A stretch of DNA of 64,000 nt from Aphanomyces cochlioides (Eukaryota; Oomycota; Saprolegniomycetes; Saprolegniales; Verrucalvaceae): positions 992,001 through 1,056,000 of the forward strand of contig JAHQRK010000021.1 of assembly GCA_019828595.1 (NCBI GenBank). Reading direction: 5' to 3'. The number at the start of each line of letters is the position of its first letter. The first letter of the stretch is position 1. The position numbers and the translations under genes are program-made. A model generated the notes under the pieces. The model was not told the origin of the DNA, made no database searches, and saw only the letters and a program-made list of their open reading frames with translations. This document shows positions 55,661 through 64,000 of the stretch, in pieces.

Positions 55661-56145
55661 GACGCAAGGTGTGGGGCCCATTCTGTTGTGAAAATGGCGT
55701 GAAATGGACGTTATCGGAAGGGTAATGGTTGAACGCGGCGTGCGTTGATCCAGTTGTAGCCACACACACGCAGCCTGCAGAGATTTCTAGCGTGTGTAGA
55801 TGCCACTAGGCATGCAAGGAAGGAACGTTTGGCCAACGGTGCGATTGAAAGACGACTGTGGGCGCGAACGCTTTTGAGGACAGCCGTCAACGTTTTCGTC
55901 TCTTCCATCGCTGGAACCATCTCAAGAGCCAGACAGTCGCCAAGACGGGGACTCTCCTTTTGTCCATCTCCATGCTTGCTTCGAATGGCAAGCAACTACA
56001 TGGACAACGTCAAAACACAACGCAATTTGGAAAGGATCACGGCATCTTTTACTTATTTTCGAGCGCGACCCCATCCTTTGGCGACAGACGACATATTTGA
56101 AGAAGAAAGTTGTGTCGTAGATTGTTATGTATTCATTGAAAGAAA
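55661..56145. other. Spacer, no gene supported
   Basis: Open frames on both strands (for example 55829-56182) show no motif. They are more G+C-rich than the surroundings, but I cannot assign them. Confidence 0.4.
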
Positions 56146-57054
56146 TTACTTGTGTCTCTTTAATGGATATCTTGAGCCATAGGTAGTAAGCAATTCACAG
56201 TTCATTGCAATTGGCTTGATAGCTCGTACAACACAAATTGTCTTGATGGATATGTCGAGGTGACGTTGGGAGTTTTTACTTCGTTTTTTTCCTGCTTGCG
56301 CTCGTAGTGCAGTTACGACGAACTCAGCTTGGGAATCGTCGACGTGCAACTCACAATTCTTTTCTTGAGGTGTATTTGCTCGATTCACCAAAGAGCCAAA
56401 CCCGAGACCTGGAGTGGGTTTCTTGATGCCCTCAAGAAAAAGGCCTTCGTTGTTGTCGATGAGCATTCTGTATTCTCCGTTGCTGTCCTTTGGTAGCTCA
56501 CGTTCGAATAATAACGTACCATCGTAGATTGTCAAGTATTCACCGGGTATCAATTGCATGCTTGTAAAGACACCATTTCCAGCATCTTTGAGTGTGGACT
56601 GCTTGATGTACAAAATGCACCTTTCATGCTGAAAGATGCCGAGTCCATTTAGTACGTCGTTCAAATCAAATGGTGGACGAAGAGGGTTGGTTGGTCTAGC
56701 ATGACGAAATCGAGGATTCTCGATATAGAGTTGATTTTGGCGCAATTCTCTTTGTCGTGCACAGGCAGAAGCATACGTTTGTTTATTTCGAAGGGCTTTT
56801 CGATGTCTTTTTTCATCCTCCGTTAGTTTTTGCTTCCGAATCGTGTATCCAAGGTGATGCCACTGAGTGTGCTTGCGAAGGCTTTCAAGACTGAAAGTTT
56901 TACTTGTGCATGACTGAAACGGACACACGTAATGTTTTCTTGATGAGTCAACCGGTACAACTTCAATAACTTGTCTTGAATTTGCCGAAGATGGACTCGA
57001 CTTAGCTGTCGTCTCGATAGATGGGCACGAGGGTAAGAGCTTTCGCAATGACAT
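56146..57054 (-). CDS. C2H2 zinc finger plus SET-domain protein (302 aa), probable Helitron cargo
   Basis: Start ATG 57054, frame intact. Residues 44-66 form a C2H2 finger (C-x4-C-x12-H-x3-H; YVCPFQSC...LRKHTQWHH). A basic linker (80-125) follows. Residues 147-297 fit a SET domain: LYIKQSTLKDAGNGVFTS and GEYLTIYDG at its start, GFGSLVNRANTPQEKNCEL at the substrate/cofactor site, and IKPIAMNCELLTTYGSRY at its end. SET enzymes methylate lysines using S-adenosylmethionine. The usual N-H-S/C of the active site is altered here (VNRANT), so activity is uncertain. It lies just after the OB-like ORF of Helitron copy 2 on the same strand, and a broken duplicate is at 55300-55660. It therefore seems to travel with the element. 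Confidence 0.7.
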   Translation of the reverse strand: MSLRKLLPSCPSIETTAKSSPSSANSRQVIEVVPVDSSRKHYVCPFQSCTSKTFSLESLRKHTQWHHLGYTIRKQKLTEDEKRHRKALRNKQTYASACARQRELRQNQLYIENPRFRHARPTNPLRPPFDLNDVLNGLGIFQHERCILYIKQSTLKDAGNGVFTSMQLIPGEYLTIYDGTLLFERELPKDSNGEYRMLIDNNEGLFLEGIKKPTPGLGFGSLVNRANTPQEKNCELHVDDSQAEFVVTALRAQAGKKRSKNSQRHLDISIKTICVVRAIKPIAMNCELLTTYGSRYPLKRHK

Positions 57055-57320
57055 AGCTATGTCGAAAGTGAAGGAACGTCACTTGAGTGTGAATGTTAGT
57101 TATGATGGTATGCATGAATTTATAGTACCATGAAAGGCAGTTGGAAAAATAGACCATACAGGAACTTTAACTACTGTTCGTGCTTACTATAAAGACGGCC
57201 ATTGCATTATCTAAGGCTGGGAGTAAAATGGCATTTGAAGCGACCAAAAGATTAATCAATTGAAGTGCGGCTTGCCGATATCGATGTGTGAAGTACATCA
57301 ACATGAAGATAGAGATTTTA

Positions 57321-57869
57321 TTAAAACATACATGGATGGCTTGTTAAGCGTCGGCTTTGTTGAGCGGATCTTGATGTTTTGGCACTTCTTTTTGTTGGCT
57401 TTGGATCCGTGTCATTTGTCAGAGATCGTTTTTTGACATTGCTTGCTCGAGTTGGCATGCTTTGAGAAGCTGTTTTTGGTGGATCTTGGGATCCGTCTGT
57501 GTCGGGCATAATAGTTTCTTGTGAATCCTCGTTTGAGTCAACTACAGCTTTGTGTGGTCCTTGAGTCATTGTGTCGTAGTCCTGAGTACTCGTGGCGGCT
57601 TGTGGTTGAAAAATTGCAGGCACTTGCTTGTTGGTTCTTTTTGTATGATTCACAATTGCACTCAAGGTTCCTTGACAACAGTCGCCTCCATATTTTTGCA
57701 GAGAATTCGCTTCCACGGTGACAATGTCATTTCCCTTCCAAGATGCAATTTTGTCGCACATGTGTTGAAGACAGACAAGCGAAAAAAGAAAGCCTGCCTT
57801 TTGGTCCCCATGAAGAAATTGGAGAGAAAGCAATTGTGAGAGGGTGAAGAACGTTAATAACAGTCGCAT
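57321..57869 (-). CDS. Helitron-associated OB-like protein, shortened (182 aa)
   Basis: Starts at ATG 57869 (MRLLLTFFTLSQLLSLQFLHG). Residues 36-75 (MCDKIASWKGNDIVTVEANSLQKYGGDCCQGTLSAIVNHT) match the core of the protein at 49849-50580. About 80 residues present in that copy between the N-terminus and the core are missing here, without loss of frame. A polar, Lys/Arg/Ser-rich tail (KKRSLTNDTDPKPTKRSAK) follows. It sits 285 bp downstream of helicase copy 2. The deletion removes part of the presumed fold, so it may be non-functional although open. Confidence 0.45.
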   Translation of the reverse strand: MRLLLTFFTLSQLLSLQFLHGDQKAGFLFSLVCLQHMCDKIASWKGNDIVTVEANSLQKYGGDCCQGTLSAIVNHTKRTNKQVPAIFQPQAATSTQDYDTMTQGPHKAVVDSNEDSQETIMPDTDGSQDPPKTASQSMPTRASNVKKRSLTNDTDPKPTKRSAKTSRSAQQSRRLTSHPCMF

Positions 57870-58153
57870 CTTGTTTGAAGTTCTAGGAGAATTTAGCGGT
57901 TGTGAGTTTTGAAGGCTCTAAGGTTGTGATGCATTGGTTTCAATGCTCCAGTTTAAGTCCTACATGGTTATTGGTTGTTTTGTAATATTTTGTACCAATG
58001 TAAACAGAGTATTCGTCAACTTTTGAGACTCAGCCTTTTTCCTGCCTGTCTGGTACAATTGAAATTTGTTAAACACTTGAAATTACAATCATGAATTATT
58101 GAGACTTCATTTGGGTGCCGAACTAAAAAGTTCAAAGTCTACAGTAAAAACTA

Positions 58154-61100
58154 TCATGAAAAATCATGACGAAATAGAACAACATTTGGGGTCCATAAAC
58201 CGTCTTGGCCATCAATACGTCCATGATGGAGCAAAACACGGATGTTTTTCTTGGATGTAACTCTGGAAAATGCAACATAGAGTTGACCATGCGAAAAAAT
58301 TGGATCATGAAGGTACAGCGAAACATACTTGAGCGTTTGGCCTTGACACTTATGGATTGTCATAGCAAACGCCAGTCGAACAGGAAATTGTCGTCGTTTC
58401 AATGCAAATGGCCAGCCATCATTTGAGTCACTATATAGATCAATCCTGGGGATCAAAACATCCTTCTCTGAATGAATTCCCGATAAGATCCTTGCTTGGA
58501 TAACATTGTGATGCAGTTCAGTGATGATAAGTCGAGTTCCATTACAAAGACCACTTGCTGGACAAAGATTTCTTAACAGCATGATGACAGCACCAACTTT
58601 TAATCGAAGGACGTGCTGTGGAAAGTTGTTTATTTCCAAGGTGTTCAAGAACTCGACTGGAAAATTGACTGCAGCTTCATGTTGTTCTGCATCATTTGAA
58701 ACATCGGCGACACAATCAGCGAGACGTATTCTCGTTGGTTGGATGATAACATGTCTAGCACCATTCGATTCAATTTTGTCACGACGTCGTGTTTTGGTGC
58801 TAGCAGTGCCCTTTCTGCAAAGTACTTCATTTTCTTTTGCAACAGCCAAGATTGATATGCTGTCGAATTTGCTATATCACCATAAATTGCTCTGACTAAA
58901 TTTGTAACGCTTGATTCATCCACATATTCTGTTGCAATCCCATCAGGAAGTCGAACTTTTCCATCAATTGACTGCGCTGTACCTTCACCAAGAGAAATCA
59001 AAAACCTTGCAAATTCTTCCATTTCTCGTTTGTCAGATTCGTTCAAGTCTTGCAGCAGTAATCTCATACTTGTGGTCAATCGAAAATGGTTGGCACGAAT
59101 ACTTGACCACAAATAACTGCGCGGTAAAATGGCTCGAACTGCTGCACCTTCATCTTCTCCCGGCATCACGGGAAGCAGTTGTCTGAAATCACCGGAGAAA
59201 ATAGTGACTTTACCACCAAATGGTTTATCGCATGAAGTGATATCGCGAAGCATTCGATCGACGGCTTCGACAATGTATCGATTTACCATAGACACTTCGT
59301 CCCAAATGATCAGCTTAGCTTTGGACAACATTTCTGCCATATCACTTTTGACATTATATGTGCAAGACATTGTCTCAGTTGGCGGTGTAATGGGGATTTT
59401 AAAGCGATTATGAGCCGTGCGACCACCCATCATAAGTAAAGCTGCTAAACCGGATGACGCGACAGCAATTGCAACGTTTCCCTCAAGTCGATGATGCGCG
59501 AGAAGAATTTGGCAGATGAATGTTTTATCCGATCCACCTTCGCCTTCCAAAAAGAACATGTTGTTTTTCGTCGGATCTTCAATTGCTGCATTAACTTTGT
59601 CATAGAAGTCTTTGTGCCGTTTGTAGTTGTTCCATGATCTTTTGCAACTCTGATTTGTGGAAGTGGGCATATTTAAGTTCTTCTGCGAGGAGAGGGTTGT
59701 CACTTAATGTTTGCGGACCATTGAATGTCGGAGGAATAGACGGCAACATACCGGCAGTCACGTATTCAGTCAAGGACGATCCCATTGACAAAAGACATCG
59801 ATCAACATCAAGTAACGTAAATCCAAGAGCTTGGGTATTCATACTTTCTTCATCATTTTGATAAGCAGGATCGTTTGAAAGTCGATAATGGTGATCATGG
59901 GAGAGATGCTCATAATAGTCTCGCCATAACTTACCGACGTCTGTTGGGTTACAATTTCGCAGAATGACACAAAACAGATTTCGAAAACTTCCAGGCATGG
60001 CAAAGTTGGCCGCCTCCGATAAACATCGATCCCATTCAGCATCAGAGACCAAAGGTCCAAGTTTGATGCAAGCTTCTTTGAATGTTGGAAATAAAATGCC
60101 ATCAACAGTTCGTAAATCTTCGAACGACTTGGGACGTTCTTTATGGTGCAATAAAATTCGAAGAGCATGTCGTTCAAAGTCCTTTGGACTGACTGTGTGA
60201 ATCCGTCAGATAGTTTTGGTTTGATGTTTCCGTTGAGTCCAATCCCGTTTTGATTTATTCCACACAAAGTAGTCAACAACATCAGAGTACTTGATTTTAG
60301 CAACAACAGGATCATGTTGAAACTCACGACAAAGTTTGAAAAATTGTGTCAATTTGGTTGATGCACCTCGTACTCGAATAGCTTCCGGGGATCATTTTCA
60401 CACCAATGGACTGCCTGTTTTCCGGGCAAATGTACAGGCAATACTTCGACAGCATGACTACTCCAGTGTAACTCAAAGCCAAAATTTCTCCAAATGGCTT
60501 CTGTCGACGAAACATAACGCATCGACTCATGCGTGGTAATTTCATCGTTGACGTCAACTTCAATGTCAGCGCGATCAGGTCCTATCCATTTGTTCATGAT
60601 ATCTCCTCTTCAGAAAGTATACCTTTAAAGATGTATTTATACATGTACTTGATGAATATCACTGATGTGCAGATTTCAACATTGATGCGGCAGTTGTATC
60701 TTAAGGACAGTTCACCACAGTAAGGAACGACACGACTATTTCGTTCATCATTGCTTCGACGACGATACAATGGATATCCGTTTGTGTCAGTGGTCGTTTG
60801 ATCAACGAATGCCATCGGAAATCGCTTTTTGCACTTCCCGTCATGATTCAAACAGCGGGAGACACAGCGATGCAAGTTGTTCTTGAGGATGATTTCATAT
60901 AACCGTGGATGTGTTGCTTGATTTGGTATTTCAGCTGACACAAAACAATCGACATCCGCCGCATGTTCAATCTTTTTCTTCAATCCAATCAAGATATGTG
61001 CATGTGGTAATCATCTCTTTTGAAACTCAACCACCCTGTACAATATTTCACTTCGCCAAAAATGTGATTCTTCATGATATCAGCTCTCAATTGGTCCAGC

Positions 61101-62822
61101 TTCATTTTGAAAACTCGATCGACAATGTCCATGCGGTAATGCGTTTGAGGTTTTGATTCCAGTCCACTAAATTCTTTGATAAATTCCAAAGCATCCTCGA
61201 TTTCTTTCCACTTTGGATTGCACGTAATAGTCACGAATAGATCAGGCTTGCCAAATTTGCGGACCAATGCCATCGAGTTTTGATAATTACAACTTGTGTG
61301 ACGGTCACTGCCATGAAATGACGCTGGGAAAATAATTCGCTGGCCACTTCGAGCTGGATCGAAATCGTTCGGTGCGGCATCGTGAACGTTATTGTACATG
61401 TCGGCGCGAATACGTGTCTGATTTTCGCGATACCATCGAAGATTATTCGTAACCCGCCGACAAAATTGATCCGTCCAATACTGTAAACCAAGTTTGCCAG
61501 CTTCGTGTAAAGGTGAAAATGGGAGACGTTGGTATTGTTTGTAATTTGTATATTCCGTGAGAGTAAGTCGCTTGGAATTGGCATTGTTTGATGTAGCCAT
61601 AGGATTTTGCACTATATGAAAATCCCATCCACTTTCTGCCAGAGGAAAAAGCAACGGATATTGTAAAGGATCATACACTACAGCCACTTCAGACACCTGT
61701 TCAATCTTTCCTCGGCGTGGCATGACAACAACATCTCTGCCAACTGAATTCAAATCGTAATCCATACAAATTGCGACTTCTGCCACGTCAGGTGCATTGT
61801 GTGTTCGACTGTTTCTCCCAGACCGTGGACGAATTGCCACTCGCACATCGTAATTTTCAAATGGTTCGTCTCGGTCATGTTGACTACGAAGACTTTCAAC
61901 AACATCCGTTAAGGATTTGAAACTAAACATATCAATGTATCTCATGTATACTTACAAAACTTACGTTTTCGCAAATCCATTGTGTCTTGTCATCACGCTT
62001 TGAATTTGTCTGACTTTTGCCTTCTGACCATCATCAAAGTAGAACGAATCCGCCATATTTGATCACACGTCGTGTTGTTTGTCGGAGTCCAAAACGTAAA
62101 TTTGGGTGTACGTCTGTGACTTGGAGCCTGGGGGTTCAAATGCACCAATATTGTGGATAAGTTGGCCTCGGATTTTGTATGCAGGAGGACCCGGGGGAAG
62201 TGTCAGTTCATTCGTACCGATCGAAGTGTAAGCAAGCAATGCATTGTACTAAACGACATGAAGCTCACAAAGTTTCAGAGAGTTCGTACTTGCGAGATAT
62301 ATCTGCAAACGATTCGTCTCGGAAAAGAGTCTTGTACCATTTCATGTCGGCTTGAAATACTTGCTCGTCGCAAGCATCCAAAGCATATTGTCCTCGACGC
62401 ACTTGCTCTTGATATATACGGAGCCATTCGGGCTCTTGAATGCCTGCAATTTTACCGCTTATGCAACACGGTGTCTTCTTCTTGTGCCTCTCCGCCGCCC
62501 AAAGTAATGCGCCACAGTATTCACATCGAGAGTCCAAGGAAAGTGGAGGTAGAATTTCATTGTATGGCGTGTTGGCTTCGTCTGGTACAGCCAATGTAGG
62601 AACTGGAATTGTGTTTGTTTCTTCGTCTGTACGATCGATCGTGGGAGTCCTGAAGAGTTGTTGTGACTTATACCACATCGATATCGTGTATCTCAATGAT
62701 TCCACCTCTCGTTGTTGCAGGCCACATTGCTCTCTAAGATTTTGAACAACCGTTTGCTCTTGAGTCAAGACAGCGTTGGATCCCATCGCGCTTGACGGTC
62801 GAACACCTAATTGCTCTCTCAT
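58154..62822 (-). pseudogene. Helitron Rep-helicase copy 2, near full length but broken
   Basis: Reading from 62822, an N-terminal part has a Cys cluster (CEYCGALLWAAE...TPCCISGK), then LPPGPPAYKIRGQLIHNIG. The Helitron_like_N domain follows (61945-60989; PDLFVTITCNPKWKEI). The HUH motif LPHAHILIGL lies at about 61006-60980, preceded two codons earlier by an in-frame TGA. The two-tyrosine motif is FIKYMYKYIFKG (near 60620). The linker AEWDRCLSEAANFAMPGSFRNLFCVIL (about 60040) and the PIF1 helicase (59703-58154) come last. Walker A reads GEGGSDKT, with Asp replacing Gly before Lys. Frameshifts near 61010, 60330, 59860, 59600-59700 and 58725 split it. It would have been a rolling-circle transposase. 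Confidence 0.85.
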
Positions 62823-63534
62823 TGCATGAATTTCGGCGAAGAAATCGGATGCTTTCGTTTCTTCTTCTTGCTTGCTACAATGACATGCATCAATGACATC
62901 TCGTAAGGACTTACATCTGATTTGCTCGTTGCCGCTTTTGTTTTCCTTGCTTCGCGGTCGATGCGCGCTTCATGATGATATGGGAATGTCGACGAACAAT
63001 GTGGCAGTTGATTTACAGTCATGGTGCAAGAAGAGGCGGTTAGGAAGAGGCAATGAAGATGAGGCAGTTGATATTTTAGTGCCGCGTCCCTTGCCGCTTG
63101 ATGCTTGCATTCGTGCGGAGCGGTGACTACTGTGTTCAGTCAAGTCCGAATCTCGTAAGTGAGGACAACATGCATACGGCACCGTTTTGACGTCATAGAA
63201 TGCAAATTTTCATCTTTCGACATAAAATATCCGCGTGTGCCGTCCGCACTTACGTCCGGTATATGAAGTCCAGCATATTTAATGTTTTGTGGATGGAAAG
63301 TAAAGAATAATGACTTTAATGGGCTTTGATCCGCTCGATTAGAAATGACTGTTTGTTTGTATTCAACCGCCATTTTTTTCGATTTTTAAAGTTCGTTTCA
63401 CGTACTTAATATTTGAGTTTGTGTAATGTATATATAAGTATTGCTTGGTAGACTTGGTAGACTTTATATCCGGAATAATCCAGATGTTGAATATACAGTA
63501 ACTATCGGTACTTTCAACACATGAGTTCAGTTGA
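62823..63534. other. Spacer, no gene supported
   Basis: Presumably contains the 5' terminal region of Helitron copy 2. No clear TC-start terminus could be placed. Short frames here carry no motif. Confidence 0.35.
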
Positions 63535-63978
63535 CTATTTCCTCTGTGAGCATGTGCTATCCTTACCGGAGCAACACTTCTTGGAAAAGTTGGCATGGCT
63601 AAATGGCCTCCACTTGTCAAGAAATGCCGTTGGATCGTCCTTCCAGTGATTTCGAAGACACAACGCCACTGGAATCACAGTGGTTGTAGCAAAAACTCGA
63701 GCAGCTTCGGTCATTGTGTTGCGATCAGATGGTAAACTATGATAGAATTCCATGATCTTTGCGAGCTTTTCGGAAGGATCAGATGTCGTTTTTAAGCTTA
63801 AACGACCAGGGAAGTCAAACGAACCACCACGTTTACGCTTCGTAGTGGATTGCTCAATTTCGGTTTGAATTTGATTCTCGATTGCCACAATTTCACTGTT
63901 AGCATCATTTCCACTCACAATTGAGTCTACAACTGGGGCAACACTCGAACGAACCTCTATAGCAAACATGTCGAGCAT
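63535..63978 (-). CDS. Hypothetical protein (147 aa)
   Basis: Open from ATG 63978, close to the window edge, so it may start further upstream. It has a basic patch (TTKRKRGGSFDFPGR), a helical middle (SEKLAKIMEFYHSLPSDR) and a Cys/Lys-rich end (KKCCSGKDSTCSQRK). I do not recognise the family. Its neighbourhood suggests a transposon-related gene. A possible splice or frame break near the C-terminus cannot be judged. Confidence 0.3.
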   Translation of the reverse strand: MLDMFAIEVRSSVAPVVDSIVSGNDANSEIVAIENQIQTEIEQSTTKRKRGGSFDFPGRLSLKTTSDPSEKLAKIMEFYHSLPSDRNTMTEAARVFATTTVIPVALCLRNHWKDDPTAFLDKWRPFSHANFSKKCCSGKDSTCSQRK

Positions 63979-64000
63979 TCGAAAGAGTTGTGCCTTGTGA

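Overview
The window looks like nuclear DNA of an oomycete, most likely a saprolegnialean such as Aphanomyces. The evidence is eukaryotic genes with very short GT-AG introns (42-56 bp), several elicitin-like six-cysteine domains, expanded tyrosine-kinase-like (TKL) receptor kinases, and a load of Crypton, PIF/Harbinger, Tc1/mariner, pogo, Gypsy and Helitron elements. The species assignment is inference; no database search was run.

Positions 1-28 kb are gene-rich. 1-6.6 kb holds a decayed tandem array of elicitin-like membrane proteins and broken receptor kinases, with one intact member (5998-6609). 7.8-11.2 kb holds two intact and one frameshifted copy of a gene for five cysteine-rich ZZ-like zinc-binding repeats. 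12.5-19.9 kb holds three complete receptor kinases (elicitin-like ectodomain, transmembrane helix, TKL kinase), each with a 44-46 bp intron at the same phase-2 site. On the minus strand follow a PDZ-like protein and a five-exon USP9X/24/34-type deubiquitinase of about 2,334 residues.

Positions 28-64 kb are almost entirely mobile DNA. A minus-strand Crypton (about 34.0-28.95 kb) is interrupted by a PIF/Harbinger element with recognisable terminal inverted repeats, by a 543-bp MITE with a clean TAA target duplication, and by four tandem copies of 145 bp of its own coding sequence. Then come a coiled-coil fragment, a pogo relic, a second decayed Crypton, a Gypsy RT scrap, a Harbinger scrap, a four-unit tRNA/tRNA-pseudogene array, a Crypton recombinase with an uninterrupted reading frame (40753-42780), mariner relics (one with an apparent internal inversion), another Harbinger relic and a minisatellite.

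From 49.8 kb to the end lie two Helitron copies on the minus strand. Each has a PIF1-type helicase and, just downstream, an ORF with a tentative OB-fold. The more complete copy also has a Rep domain and is followed by an intact SET-domain/C2H2 ORF, of which a degraded second copy lies nearby. A satellite block (52.7-54.0 kb) and at least eight copies of a dispersed 50-bp motif are interleaved with them.

How the parts may relate: the elicitin-like kinases and the kinase-less elicitin-like membrane protein look like one birth-and-death family. The SET and OB-fold ORFs look like accessory genes carried by Helitrons. The deubiquitinase and PDZ genes look like ordinary single-copy host genes.
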